In this document: positions 7,569 to 16,146 of the stretch, in pieces
How positions within the stretch are numbered: the first letter of the stretch is position 1
How the letters are laid out: the number at the start of each line of letters is the position of its first letter
Origin: Clostridia bacterium
Lineage (GTDB): Bacteria; Bacillota; Clostridia; Christensenellales; Borkfalkiaceae
Length of the DNA: 44,495 nucleotides
Assembly (NCBI GenBank): GCA_017463025.1
Contig: JAFTPZ010000020.1
Span: 1-44,495 of the forward strand
Direction: 5' to 3'
The notes under the pieces: model-generated
Told to the model about the DNA's origin: nothing
Seen by the model: only the letters and a program-made list of their open reading frames with translations
Database searches by the model: none
Position numbers and translations under genes: made by a program

Positions 7569-8531
7569 ATGAAAAAGGAAGGCAAAATAAACGACATCGT
7601 TTGGGCATACGGCAGTTTGGTATTCGTGATTTTTATATGGGGCACGGGGCCGTTATTATCGAGGTATTTGTTACAATTCTATGCGCCGACGATCTACTCG
7701 GCTTTCGGCTCTTTGGTGTCGGGGATAGGGTTATTTTTTATCTGCTTACCGCATTTGAAAAAGATAAACCGCCAATATTTCAAAATTGCTCTGCCGACGG
7801 GATTGTTCGTGGGCTTGGCATCGCTTTTGCAAAAAATCGGTTTGCAATACACGACGCCTGCACAATATGCGTTTTTGGAAAATCTTTCCTGCGTGAGCGT
7901 ACCCGTTTTATTGTTTATATTTATTAGAAAAAAGCCGAAAAAATTGACGGTATTTGCGAGCGTTCTGTGTCTTGTGGGGACTTTCGTTTTAAGTGGTTTA
8001 GATTTTTCAAGCGGTAGCGTGGGATTCGGAAAAGGGGAAATTTTATGCGCGGTCGCAGGGATTCTTTACGGCGTGAATATTGCAGGCACGGGTGCATTTG
8101 CAAAAAAACTGTACGCACCGCTTTACGTAATGATTCAAGTTTGGGTACAAGCGATTTTCAATTTTTGCGTGACGTTGGCGTTGCACTTCATCAAGATCGA
8201 CGGTATTCCCATCGAACCGATCGTCTTTTCTTGGGAAATGAAACATATACTTTTACTTATCGGTTTGTGTTTAATTTCAAGTACGCTTTGTTGGATACTT
8301 CGCACGAGCGCTATGAAATACGTGGACGCGTCGGTGGTGGCGATAATGATGCCGTTTTCGGCGGTGATTACGGGGCTGACCTCGGTGATATTCGGTGCCG
8401 ATCCATTAACGCTCAATTTGCTTGTAGGGGCCGGTATATGTTTGATTGCCGCATTGTTGTCGGGAATCAGCGACGTTCATGCGAGGCAAGAAGAAAATGT
8501 AGTGCAAGAGCAAAAAGAGAGCGGCTCATAG
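7569..8531 (+). CDS. EamA/DMT family transporter
   Basis: The protein has 320 residues and ten hydrophobic segments in two EamA repeats (about residues 13-143 and 157-300). The pattern FIWGTGPLLSRYLL in helix 1 and the closing helix of repeat 2 fit drug/metabolite transporters, which export amino acids, nucleosides or other small metabolites. Start at ATG 7569 after GGAGAATAAAAGG. A charged, glutamine-rich tail follows the last helix. It pairs with the divergent LysR gene, the usual arrangement for an inducible exporter. The stop codon (TAG) lies in the loop of its own terminator. Confidence 0.9.
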   Translation: MKKEGKINDIVWAYGSLVFVIFIWGTGPLLSRYLLQFYAPTIYSAFGSLVSGIGLFFICLPHLKKINRQYFKIALPTGLFVGLASLLQKIGLQYTTPAQYAFLENLSCVSVPVLLFIFIRKKPKKLTVFASVLCLVGTFVLSGLDFSSGSVGFGKGEILCAVAGILYGVNIAGTGAFAKKLYAPLYVMIQVWVQAIFNFCVTLALHFIKIDGIPIEPIVFSWEMKHILLLIGLCLISSTLCWILRTSAMKYVDASVVAIMMPFSAVITGLTSVIFGADPLTLNLLVGAGICLIAALLSGISDVHARQEENVVQEQKESGS

Positions 8532-8544
8532 CGAGCCGCTTTTA
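8520..8544. terminator. Terminator overlapping the EamA stop codon
   Basis: AGCGGCTC, loop ATAGC, GAGCCGCT, then TTTT. The left arm holds the last codons of the EamA gene, and the T-run overlaps the end of the convergent DUF1071 gene. Confidence 0.8.
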
Positions 8545-9111
8545 TATTTTCGCGTTTTCCCGTTTGGTTTTTTGTTCTTTTAGCACGCGGCGTACCGCGT
8601 CCACCTCGTCCGCACCCCATTCGGGAAAGGGTAAACGGAGTTGTTTTTCATACCATTTGATCGTCTTGTGCGCGTCTTGTACGCCCCAAACCTCGTATAA
8701 TTCCTTTTCGGTGATAGGGGTAAAATCTCTGGGTGTTTCGGGTAGATCCTCGCCGGCGTAGATATAAAGTCCCAGTCCGAACATGGCGAGGTTTTTCGTT
8801 AGACAGCGCATGATCGTTTTATTGATTTCCGTCATTTTCGGCTGTAAAATCGTATTGTTGCGCATATCCATTACGGGCAACCACATTTCATACGTTTGAT
8901 CGCCTGCCGTAACCTGCGTTTGTACCATATATCCCGTCTTTTCGTTTCCTGAACAGAACGTTCCGTCGAACTCGTTGACTTTATACGTCGCCTCGGGATA
9001 GACTTTCTTAAATTCCGCCCAAGCGTACGCCCAAGAAAGATAGGTCAGGTTTCCCTTTTTTTCCGTTTTATCGTTTACGTTGATCGCGTAGACCTCTTCG
9101 AATTTTCCCAT
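8542..9111 (-). CDS. Sak-type (DUF1071) single-strand annealing protein, orphan
   Basis: The protein has 189 residues from ATG 9111. The sequence FEEVYAINVNDKTEKKGNL, then LTYLSWAYAWAEFKKVYPEA, and INKTIMRCLTKNLAMFGLGL then YIYAGEDLP match the DUF1071/Sak family, phage-borne Rad52-like proteins that anneal single-stranded DNA in recombination. No exonuclease, SSB or other phage gene is nearby, so it may be a domesticated phage gene. An in-frame TTG at 9138 lies inside the terminator of the upstream MFS gene and is not a credible start. No SD precedes ATG 9111: the terminator's T-run touches the start codon. Expression therefore needs readthrough or a promoter I cannot see. Confidence 0.8.
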   Translation of the reverse strand: MGKFEEVYAINVNDKTEKKGNLTYLSWAYAWAEFKKVYPEATYKVNEFDGTFCSGNEKTGYMVQTQVTAGDQTYEMWLPVMDMRNNTILQPKMTEINKTIMRCLTKNLAMFGLGLYIYAGEDLPETPRDFTPITEKELYEVWGVQDAHKTIKWYEKQLRLPFPEWGADEVDAVRRVLKEQKTKRENAKI

Positions 9112-9141
9112 AAAAACAGTTTGCGCCGTTTGGCGCAAACT
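9112..9141 (-). terminator. Terminator abutting the DUF1071 start codon
   Basis: On the minus strand AGTTTGCGCC, loop AAAC, GGCGCAAACT form a perfect 10-bp stem followed by GTTTTT and then directly by ATG at 9111. It ends the sugar operon after the MFS gene. Confidence 0.85.
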
Positions 9142-9151
9142 ATGTATACGG

Positions 9152-10468
9152 TTATAACGACTTCTCGTCTTTTTTATTCAGGTATTTTATCCAAAGGATA
9201 AGAGCGAGCAACGCGGTAACGACGATCACGGTGAAAATAACGAGCACGATAAACGCGATCTGCCAATTTTGTTGCGCGGTGCGTTGCGCGTTGTCTATGA
9301 TAGTGGTGAAAAGCTTGGGGATCACGCCCGAAGCGATCGACGCCGCCGCGTTTACGAGCGTACTGTATCTGCCCGAGTCGAGCTTATCTCGCATTTTCGT
9401 CGCGGCGATGGACAGAGAAATCGACCTGCCGCCGTTCGTAAGGACGAGAAAAGCAAGAATCAGCGCAAGCGATAGGATAATATTCACGTCGAAAAAGAAT
9501 ACGAGAAGTAGAACGAATACGAGCGCCAATCCGAAGAATACCGCGCCGACTTTGATAAAATTTTTATGCTTGTCGCAGACGCTTACGCAAAGGATCGGGC
9601 CGACGGTGAACGCGATAGGAGCAAGCGTCGTCAGCCACTTGGAAACGGTGTTGTCAAAGCCGCCGATTTGCTTTAAGAAAATGTCGAGCGTGTTGTTCAT
9701 TGCAAAGAACAGAGAAGTTACGGCAAAACCCAACAGAATGGAGATTACATAAAATACGATTATGCGTTTTTTACTGTTTAAGTGTATAAAATCGTTGTCG
9801 TCCTCGTCGGAAACGTCCTCCTCCGTGCCGTCGGCGCGCACTACGTGGTGCGTATGTATTTCTCGCGGAAAACGGTGTACGTTCGTAACGGAGAAAAAGA
9901 AAAACGCAACGGCGACGAGCAATATAACGCCGAGCAGGATAAACGGAACCGTCCAATTATCCCCGAACAGCGCCGCCGTACCGTACGATACGATCCCAGC
10001 GACGGCAGGTCCCGAGGTCATGAGCTTGTTTGCCGTGGAGAGGGAACGTTGGGGCAGGTACGTGCTCAAAACCTTGATCGAGCAACCCCAAACGCCTGCT
10101 TGCATAACGCCGTTCACGGCGTATAAGATCCAATGCTCGATAATGGTGTTCGTGAACGCCGTGAGAATGGTAATGATCGCGGAAACGCCGAGCGTGATCG
10201 TTAAAAACCATTTGATATTCAGCTTGCTCATAAACAGTGATAGAACGATCTGCATAACGGCGTACGTATAGAAATAATATTCCATAGTCGCCGCAAGATC
10301 GGTGTACGAGCCGAACGTGCCGAGCCCCTCCAACGTAGTCTTTTCCGCGACGTATAAATTTTTCGCGCCCGTCAAGACAATGTACATAAAAAAGGTTGCA
10401 AAAATAAGTAAGGCGTACGCTCGGTTACGCCTTCTTATTTGTACTTCTTCTGTATTTATTTCGTTCAT
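9152..10468 (-). CDS. MFS transporter, probably sugar or sugar-phosphate
   Basis: The protein has 438 residues and about 12 membrane helices in two six-helix halves, joined by an acidic, His-containing cytoplasmic loop (about residues 200-235, with HTHHVV and EEDVSDEDDND). The general layout fits the major facilitator superfamily, perhaps its organophosphate branch, but I cannot name a substrate. The start ATG overlaps the rpe stop (ATGA), and it is the last gene of the SIS-DeoR-transaldolase-rpe operon, which makes a sugar-related cargo likely. Confidence 0.85.
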   Translation of the reverse strand: MNEINTEEVQIRRRNRAYALLIFATFFMYIVLTGAKNLYVAEKTTLEGLGTFGSYTDLAATMEYYFYTYAVMQIVLSLFMSKLNIKWFLTITLGVSAIITILTAFTNTIIEHWILYAVNGVMQAGVWGCSIKVLSTYLPQRSLSTANKLMTSGPAVAGIVSYGTAALFGDNWTVPFILLGVILLVAVAFFFFSVTNVHRFPREIHTHHVVRADGTEEDVSDEDDNDFIHLNSKKRIIVFYVISILLGFAVTSLFFAMNNTLDIFLKQIGGFDNTVSKWLTTLAPIAFTVGPILCVSVCDKHKNFIKVGAVFFGLALVFVLLLVFFFDVNIILSLALILAFLVLTNGGRSISLSIAATKMRDKLDSGRYSTLVNAAASIASGVIPKLFTTIIDNAQRTAQQNWQIAFIVLVIFTVIVVTALLALILWIKYLNKKDEKSL

Positions 10469-11115
10469 TTTTCCAGTGTAGAGATAAATTCCTTTTTATC
10501 GGCAGCTTTTAAGCAAGCCGAGCCGGCAACAAGCACGTTCGCGCCGTTTTCTTTACATACTACGGACGTGTTTATATCCACGCCGCCGTCTACTTCCAGA
10601 TGACAGGTGGGGTTGATTTGTTGCAGCTTTTCTTTCAGCGCCGCTACTTTGGGCATCATATCTGCCATAAAGCTTTGTCCGCCAAACCCTGGTTCGACCG
10701 TCATAACCAAAACCAAGCTGCATTTTTCAAGATACGGCTCGATCGCGGAAACGGGCGTTTTGGGTTTGATCGAAATACCTGCTTTCACACCGCACGCCGT
10801 GATCTTGTCAAGGGTTGCGGAGATGTTTTCGGGCGTGTCCGCCTCCACGTGCACGGTGAGATAGTCCGCGCCTGCCTTGCAGAATTGTTCCACGTAGCGG
10901 ATAGGGCGGTCGATCATAAGATGTACGTCTAAAACGCGGTTGGTCGTTTTGCGGAGCGCGGAAACGGTGGAATAACCGAACGAGAAGTTGGGCACGAAAT
11001 TTCCGTCCATCACGTCCACGTGAAACCATTTCGCGCCGGCGTTTTCCAACACGCGGATATCCCGTTCCATATGCATTTGATCTGCCGCTAATAAAGAGGG
11101 GGCGACGATATTCAT
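10465..11115 (-). CDS. rpe: Ribulose-phosphate 3-epimerase
   Basis: The protein has 216 residues, normal for the family. It interconverts D-ribulose 5-phosphate and D-xylulose 5-phosphate in the cytoplasm. Visible motifs are APSLLAAD at the N-terminus, HVDVMDGNFVPN (metal His and catalytic Asp), LDVHLMI (metal His), MTVEPGFGGQSF, and LEVDGGV with the second catalytic Asp. SD GAGGT precedes ATG 11115. It sits between a transaldolase-like gene and the MFS transporter, so it may be a pathway-specific copy acting on another keto-sugar phosphate (for example an allulose-6-phosphate-type epimerase). Confidence 0.93.
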   Translation of the reverse strand: MNIVAPSLLAADQMHMERDIRVLENAGAKWFHVDVMDGNFVPNFSFGYSTVSALRKTTNRVLDVHLMIDRPIRYVEQFCKAGADYLTVHVEADTPENISATLDKITACGVKAGISIKPKTPVSAIEPYLEKCSLVLVMTVEPGFGGQSFMADMMPKVAALKEKLQQINPTCHLEVDGGVDINTSVVCKENGANVLVAGSACLKAADKKEFISTLEK

Positions 11116-11124
11116 AATCTTACC

Positions 11125-11808
11125 TCACGCATTACAATCTAACATCGTTTTGCCTGCGCCGCAAAGCCCTTCAAAGTCCTCGATAAACGCCTCGACTGCG
11201 CTCGTTACGCAAGCGTTTTTGATCAGTCCTTCGATCACGTCGGGAGCAACGGTCGCCGCGCCCACGCCGTAAGCGCAAAGTTCTTGCACTTGGTTGGAAT
11301 TTTTGAAGCTTGCCGCCAAGATCTGCGTTTTGAAACCGTTGTTATCGAAAATATCTTGAATCATTTTCGTGCTCGCGATACCGTCCGCGCCGAGGTTGTC
11401 GATACGGTTCACGTACGGCGCGGCGTAGTCTGCGCCTGCCTTTGCCGCGAGATATGCCTGCATCGGGGTATAGATTGCGGTCGCGGTGATATTAAAGCCT
11501 TCCTTGGATAACGCTTTCATAGCTTTCAAGCCCTCGGGAATGGTAGGGATTTTGATATAGGTGTTTTTGCCCAAAATCTCCGCCATTTTATGCGCCTCTT
11601 CGATCATGCCCTCTGCGGTACGTGAAATGACTTGCGCGTGCAATTCGGCGTCCTTGCCGATAAACTCGCGGATCTCTTTCAGCACCGAATAGGGCTCTTT
11701 GCCGCTCTTTGCGAGGATAGAAGGGTTGGTGGTTACCCCGTCGATGGGGTAGTACTGATAAATGTGTTTAATTTTTGCGACGTTTGCGTCGTCGATGAGA
11801 AGTTTCAT
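11125..11808 (-). CDS. Transaldolase / fructose-6-phosphate aldolase family protein
   Basis: The protein has 227 residues, the length of the short TalC/FSA (MipB) subfamily rather than classical transaldolase. Motifs: MKLLIDDANV at the start, GVTTNPSIL, the Schiff-base lysine in YIKIPTIPEG, and the ITATAIYTPMQ segment. The enzyme cleaves or transfers a three-carbon dihydroxyacetone unit via a lysine Schiff base. A GGAGG SD precedes ATG 11808. Operon position with Rpe and a SIS isomerase supports a pentose/hexose phosphate role. Whether it is an aldolase or a transaldolase cannot be decided by eye. Confidence 0.9.
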   Translation of the reverse strand: MKLLIDDANVAKIKHIYQYYPIDGVTTNPSILAKSGKEPYSVLKEIREFIGKDAELHAQVISRTAEGMIEEAHKMAEILGKNTYIKIPTIPEGLKAMKALSKEGFNITATAIYTPMQAYLAAKAGADYAAPYVNRIDNLGADGIASTKMIQDIFDNNGFKTQILAASFKNSNQVQELCAYGVGAATVAPDVIEGLIKNACVTSAVEAFIEDFEGLCGAGKTMLDCNA

Positions 11809-11826
11809 AAAATACCTCCGAAAATA

Positions 11827-12540
11827 TTAAGATTTTTTGTTTGTCAGAATTTTGATTTTGTCGTCGCAATGACATACGTAGGAAAAGCCCGTGCGCCCGA
11901 TCTTCGTTTCGTCTGCGACAATAAGTACCTTTTTCGCTCTCGTGATCATAAGCCTGTCGACGATCGCCTCTTCCGCGTGGCAGGTGGAAATTTCGCCCTG
12001 ATCGCTCACGCCGTCCACGGAAAGGATCGCCCAGTCCGCGCTGAAACGGTTGAGATATTCCTGTGTATCCGCGCCGTACGTAAAATTATATTGCGCGTTG
12101 ATCAAGCCGCCGAGCAGGATCACGCGGAACGAACTGCCGAGCGCGCTTGCGACGGATAAAGAGTTCGTAACCACGCTTAAATTTTTCTTGTTTTTCAAGG
12201 CGTCGGCAACGAGTAAAGTCGTCGTGCCCGAATTGATAAACAGCGTATCGCCGTCCTGTATCGTTTGCGCGACCGTTTCCGCGATTTCGCGTTTTTGCTC
12301 GTAGTTGGCTATCGAATGACGGGGGGAATGGTTTCCGCCGCTCGGCAACACCGCGCCGCCTGCCATTCTTACGAGCTTTCCGTCGCGTTCCAAAGCGTCT
12401 AAATCGCTACGGATCGTTACCAAAGACGCGCCGAGCGTTTGACTTAATTCCGCGATGTAAACTTTTTTTTCTTTGTGCAGAATATCCAAAATCTTATTCC
12501 GCCGCAGATTGATTTTTAAGCGACCGTTTTCCCCTGTCAT
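11827..12540 (-). CDS. DeoR-family transcriptional regulator
   Basis: The protein has 237 residues. An N-terminal helix-turn-helix (residues ~10-60, VYIAELSQTLGASLVTIRSD) precedes the DeoR sensor domain with INSGTTTLLVADAL, the sugar-phosphate-binding loop typical of the family, and the ILLGGLINAQ segment. DeoR proteins usually repress sugar operons and release DNA when they bind a phosphorylated sugar. It lies within the SIS-transaldolase-rpe operon, four bases after the SIS gene, and is the only regulator in the 9-20 kb sugar region, so it is the natural candidate for the shared motifs at 13214-13321 and 19740-19845. Confidence 0.93.
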   Translation of the reverse strand: MTGENGRLKINLRRNKILDILHKEKKVYIAELSQTLGASLVTIRSDLDALERDGKLVRMAGGAVLPSGGNHSPRHSIANYEQKREIAETVAQTIQDGDTLFINSGTTTLLVADALKNKKNLSVVTNSLSVASALGSSFRVILLGGLINAQYNFTYGADTQEYLNRFSADWAILSVDGVSDQGEISTCHAEEAIVDRLMITRAKKVLIVADETKIGRTGFSYVCHCDDKIKILTNKKS

Positions 12541-12543
12541 ATC

Positions 12544-13149
12544 TTAACCTTCCTTTTTATTCAATCTTTCGCCGACCGCGCCGCCCGGGTGAATGAGGGC
12601 AAATTGTTCTTTTTGATAATCGGTCTCCTCGATGATCGCCGTTTGCAACGCGTGGAAGATCATACAAAGCGCAGTCGTACTCGTCGTGCCCTGCATATTG
12701 TATTTGTCCGTTTCGCGGTTCACGTATTGTTTTAACACGACGTCTGCGGATTTCGCCAAAGGGGATTCGAGATTTTCGGTGATCGTAATGACCGAAACCC
12801 CCTTTGCTTTGCAGATATCGAGAATGGGGAACAGCTCTTTCGTCGCTCCGCCGCGCGAGGCCAACACCATCACGTCTCCTTTTTGTAAAAAACCGCTGCC
12901 GCCGTGTACCGCCTCGGCAGGGGAGATAAATCTTGCAGGGCGTTCGATACAGCACATAAGGTGCGCGAAATGCTGACAGGCAATGCCCGAATGGCCGCAG
13001 CCTGCCGCGCCGATACGCTCCGCTTTGCTCAAAAGGGTAACGGCTTTGGAAAAAGCCTCCTCGTTAAAATAGTTTTTCATTTCGGTAATGCACGCGGCTT
13101 CGATATCGAAAGCCGTCCGTGCGGCGTTTAATGCGTTTTCGCTTAACAT
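12544..13149 (-). CDS. SIS-domain sugar-phosphate isomerase, KdsD/GutQ-like without CBS domains
   Basis: The protein has 201 residues from ATG 13149 (SD AAGGAG); an upstream in-frame start at 13215 lies before the promoter. It is a single SIS domain: GCGHSGIACQHFAHL, LASRGGATKELFPI, and a C-terminal GTTSTTALCMIF followed by FALIHPGGAVGERL. The last two segments are typical of arabinose-5-phosphate isomerases (KdsD/GutQ), but the C-terminal CBS pair is missing. It probably interconverts an aldose and a ketose phosphate in the cytoplasm. First gene of the minus-strand sugar operon. Confidence 0.85.
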   Translation of the reverse strand: MLSENALNAARTAFDIEAACITEMKNYFNEEAFSKAVTLLSKAERIGAAGCGHSGIACQHFAHLMCCIERPARFISPAEAVHGGSGFLQKGDVMVLASRGGATKELFPILDICKAKGVSVITITENLESPLAKSADVVLKQYVNRETDKYNMQGTTSTTALCMIFHALQTAIIEETDYQKEQFALIHPGGAVGERLNKKEG

Positions 13150-13182
13150 AACGTTTTCTCCTTGGAATGATATCCGATTTAT

Positions 13183-13211
13183 ATTATAACATATAAATGT
13201 ATTTTTGGCAA
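13183..13211 (-). promoter_or_regulatory. Promoter of the SIS-DeoR-transaldolase-rpe-MFS operon
   Basis: On the minus strand TTGCCA (13211-13206), 17 bases, TATAAT (13188-13183). A 12-base palindrome GCAAAATTTTGC (13212-13223) lies directly upstream of the -35 and overlaps the module that belongs to the divergent plus-strand operon. Confidence 0.75.
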
Positions 13212-13213
13212 GC

Positions 13214-13321
13214 AAAATTTTGCAAAAAGAAAATAATTTCTTTCATATTCGAAAAATCTGATTGTTTTTTGAAAAAATCCACCTTGAAATTCTTGACTAA
13301 ACGAAAAAAATAATGTATACT
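13214..13321 (+). promoter_or_regulatory. Regulatory module A: promoter of the TIM-like/YjbQ/kinase operon
   Basis: TTGACT (13293-13298), 17 bases, TATACT (13316-13321). Upstream lie TGCAAAAAGAAAATAA (13221-13236) and ATTGTTTTTTGAAAAAA (13261-13277). The same elements, in the same order and nearly the same spacing, occur on the minus strand at 19740-19845 upstream of the NagA-like operon. The remaining 13322-13362 is the leader. Confidence 0.8.
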
Positions 13322-13362
13322 ATAATCAAGAAAATAAATGGATAAACAGAGGTTTTTGACAA

Positions 13363-14064
13363 ATGAATAAGAAAGCAGTGAAATTGCCTTTTTTTGAAAT
13401 CGGTCCGAAGTCGTATCTCTACGGCGACGACATTTTAGAACTTGCCAAAGCGGCGGACGCCGCGTCGGAAAAATACGGCGTGGATATCATTTTCACGACG
13501 CCCGTCGTGGATATCCGTCGGGTCAGAGAGGCGACGAAAAATATTCACGTATTCGCGCCGCATATGGATCCTATTCCCGTGGGCAGAGGACTTGCGGATA
13601 TTTTACCCGAATCGCTCGTGGCGGCAGGCGCGGACGGCGTAATGCTCAATCACGTGGAAAAGCCCATTTCTTTCGAGGTGCTTGAAAAGACGATCGAAAG
13701 GGCGAACGAAGTAGGTTTGACGACCATCGTTTGCGCCGATTCCTTGGCGGAGGCGAGCAAGATCGCAACGCTGAACCCCGACATTATCGTAGCAGAGCCT
13801 TCCGAGCTTATCGGTACGGGCGTAAGCGTAGGCAAGGAATACGTCGAGGCGGCAACCAAGTCGGTTAAAGACGTAAATCCCGAAATTCTCGTGTTGACCG
13901 CGGCAGGGATTTCCAACGGTGAGGACGTATATAACACGATCGTCGCAGGCGCGGACGCAACGGGTTCGTCCTCGGGTGTTGCGAAAGCAAAAGACAGAGC
14001 CGCTATGGTAGACGAAATGATCGCCGCAGTCCGTAAGGCTTGGGACGAACGGCATACGAAATAA
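13363..14064 (+). CDS. Triosephosphate-isomerase-like protein, archaeal-type
   Basis: The protein has 233 residues, close to the short archaeal TIM length. Catalytic positions are kept: Lys16 in GPKSYLYG, His97 in LNHVEKP (TIM 'NHSE'), and Glu145 in VAEPSELIGTG, followed by the phosphate loop AAGISNGEDV and SSGVAKAKD. The usual Asn before the lysine is altered. An aldose-ketose isomerase acting on a triose or tetrose phosphate is likely; TIM paralogues of this kind serve tetrulose-phosphate pathways in other bacteria (EryH). It is the first gene of an operon with YjbQ and a sugar kinase. A housekeeping role is less likely because it sits in a sugar cluster behind an inducible-looking promoter. 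Confidence 0.82.
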   Translation: MNKKAVKLPFFEIGPKSYLYGDDILELAKAADAASEKYGVDIIFTTPVVDIRRVREATKNIHVFAPHMDPIPVGRGLADILPESLVAAGADGVMLNHVEKPISFEVLEKTIERANEVGLTTIVCADSLAEASKIATLNPDIIVAEPSELIGTGVSVGKEYVEAATKSVKDVNPEILVLTAAGISNGEDVYNTIVAGADATGSSSGVAKAKDRAAMVDEMIAAVRKAWDERHTK

Positions 14065-14095
14065 TCAAAAATAATTATCAAAGGAGAAATATATT

Positions 14096-14716
14096 ATGGA
14101 ATTCAAAGTTTATCAAAAAGAGTTGGAATTGCAGTCGAGAGGTTGGATCCCCACGTTTCACGACGTGTCCAAGGAAATCATTGAGATCGTAAAAGCGTCG
14201 GGTATCAAGAACGGTACGGTTTGTATCGCTTCCCATCACACCACCTGTTCGGTTATGATCCAAGAATGTTCGCACGATATCGACACGTTCGATCTCGAAT
14301 ACTTACAGCACGATCTGCTTGACATTATGCGTAAGCTGATCCCCGATTACACGAACGAGGGCGACTACCGCCACCCCGGGCCTATTCACGCGCAATTCGG
14401 CCGCTACGTAAACGAGCCTGGTAACTATACGTCGATGAACACGGACGGACATCTTCGTTCGGTATTCTTCGGTCGTAGCGAAACCATGACGATCAAAGAC
14501 GGCGTTTTGGACGGCGGCGAGTTTGCGCATATCTACTTTATCGATTGGGATCACGTGCGCGCGCGTCATCGTCAGTTGAACGTAACCGTTATGGGCACGA
14601 CGGAGGACGTAGAGGATCGCAAGTGGAACAACGGCGAAACGATCAACACGCTGCGTAAGTTCACGGACGAAGAAAAAGCGTACGATATTCACTACGACCT
14701 GCAACAGAAACGTTAA
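14096..14716 (+). CDS. YjbQ/UPF0047 family protein, extended
   Basis: The protein has 206 residues; typical YjbQ proteins have about 135-140. Family landmarks are SHHTTCSVMIQE, DGHLRSVFFG, and the C-terminal RARHRQLNVTVMG. The extra length comes from an insert around residues 65-115 (with QHDLLDIMRKLIPD and GDYRHPGPIH) and a C-terminal tail. Several conserved His residues suggest a metal or phosphate site. E. coli YjbQ shows weak thiamin-phosphate synthase activity, which is unlikely to be its role here. A good SD (AAAGGAG) precedes ATG 14096. It lies between a TIM-like isomerase and a kinase, so a step on a phosphorylated or lactone sugar is plausible. Confidence 0.8.
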   Translation: MEFKVYQKELELQSRGWIPTFHDVSKEIIEIVKASGIKNGTVCIASHHTTCSVMIQECSHDIDTFDLEYLQHDLLDIMRKLIPDYTNEGDYRHPGPIHAQFGRYVNEPGNYTSMNTDGHLRSVFFGRSETMTIKDGVLDGGEFAHIYFIDWDHVRARHRQLNVTVMGTTEDVEDRKWNNGETINTLRKFTDEEKAYDIHYDLQQKR

Positions 14717-14718
14717 TC

Positions 14719-16137
14719 ATGCATTTATTAGGAATAGATATCGGTACAACCTCATTGAAAGGTTGTGTGTTTGACGAAAAGGGCAACGAGCTTGCCTCGG
14801 TAACCAAGGCGTATACGTTGATCACCGAGGGCGAACGGGTAGAGTTTCAGGCGGAAAGATATTTCGAGCTGTTCAAGGAGGCTTATGACGAGCTGAACGA
14901 AAAGGTCAAAATAGACGCTTTTGCGATCGATACGCAGGGCGAGACGATGATCTTTCTCGATGAAGCAGGTAAGCCTTTAATGAATGCGATCGTTTGGTTG
15001 GATAACCGCGCGGATAAAGAGGCGAAAGCGATCGAGGAAAAATTCGGTTTGAAAGCCGTTTACGAAATCACGGGACAAACGGAAGTGCCGGCAGGATATC
15101 CTGCGGCGAAAGTGCTGTGGCTAAAAAATAACGCGCCCGAAATTTTCGAAAAACTCGATAAGATCGTGCTTTTGGAGGATTATCTGCTCTATCGGATCAC
15201 GGGTAAATTTATCTGTGAACGCTCGCTGTATTCATCCACGCTGTATTTGGATGTCCGCACGGGCGAGTATTGGAAAGATATGCTCGATTTTATCGGTATT
15301 GACGAAAGCTATCTGCCAACGCTGCACGAAAGCGGCGAAAAAGTAGGGGAATATAACGGCGCGACCGTTTGTACGGGTGCGCTCGATCAAATCTCTGGCT
15401 TTATCGGTTCGGGCATTATCCGCGAAGGCGTCGTTAGCGAAATGACGGGCACGGCGCTTGCGGTGTGCGCGCTTTCGAGGGTAATTCCGCCCTATTTTGA
15501 CGGGATAAAAGTACCTGCTTACTACGTTGCAAAGGATAAATACTGTCTTTTGATGTGGGCGCCGACGGCAGGAATGGTAATGGAATGGTTCCGAAAAAAT
15601 TTCTATGCAAACACGGACTATAAAATTATCGACGAGGACGCGGCGCAGGTGGCGTTCGGCTCGGAGGGCTTGACGATTTCCCCGAATATGCGCGGTAGCG
15701 TGATGCCCGAAAACGATCCCGAGCTCAAAGGCGGCGTTTACGGTATCGACTTAAAGCATACGCGCGGACATTTTGCGCGCGCGATCATGGAATCGATCGC
15801 TTGTTTATTAAGACAGTATTTGGAATATCTTCAACTCCCCATAGACGAGGTCATTTCCATCGGCGGCGGCTCGAAGAGTCCTTTGTGGCGGCAGATCAAA
15901 GCGGATATCACGGGCAAAAACGTGGTTACGTTGAAGAATAAAGAAACGGGTTGTTTGGGTACGGCGATCTACGCCGGCTACGGTTGCGGACTGTACAAAA
16001 ACGTCGATAGCGCGGTCAAAGGTTTGGTGGAAGTGAAAAACGTTACGAAACCCGAGGTGGATAAAACGCTTGCCAACGAGGTATATCAAAGATATTTGTC
16101 TTTGGATACGTTGTTTTTGAACAGAAAAGGTTTATAA
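14719..16137 (+). CDS. FGGY-family carbohydrate kinase
   Basis: The protein has 472 residues. It begins LLGIDIGTTSLKGCVFD (ATP phosphate-1 motif) and carries WLDNRADKEA, the family substrate region, GALDQISGFIGSG, EMTGTALAV, and the adenosine motif SIGGGSKSPLWRQIKADITG. It phosphorylates a sugar or polyol with ATP in the cytoplasm. By layout it resembles xylulokinase/erythritol/fuculose kinases, but the substrate cannot be fixed. It starts two bases after the yjbQ stop without its own strong SD, so translation is probably coupled. Last gene of the plus operon, followed by a bidirectional terminator. Confidence 0.92.
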   Translation: MHLLGIDIGTTSLKGCVFDEKGNELASVTKAYTLITEGERVEFQAERYFELFKEAYDELNEKVKIDAFAIDTQGETMIFLDEAGKPLMNAIVWLDNRADKEAKAIEEKFGLKAVYEITGQTEVPAGYPAAKVLWLKNNAPEIFEKLDKIVLLEDYLLYRITGKFICERSLYSSTLYLDVRTGEYWKDMLDFIGIDESYLPTLHESGEKVGEYNGATVCTGALDQISGFIGSGIIREGVVSEMTGTALAVCALSRVIPPYFDGIKVPAYYVAKDKYCLLMWAPTAGMVMEWFRKNFYANTDYKIIDEDAAQVAFGSEGLTISPNMRGSVMPENDPELKGGVYGIDLKHTRGHFARAIMESIACLLRQYLEYLQLPIDEVISIGGGSKSPLWRQIKADITGKNVVTLKNKETGCLGTAIYAGYGCGLYKNVDSAVKGLVEVKNVTKPEVDKTLANEVYQRYLSLDTLFLNRKGL

Positions 16138-16146
16138 TCATAAAAC

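Noticed and set aside
8542..9111. Prophage
   Set aside because: Only one phage-type gene is present; no structural, integrase or attachment-site signal surrounds it.
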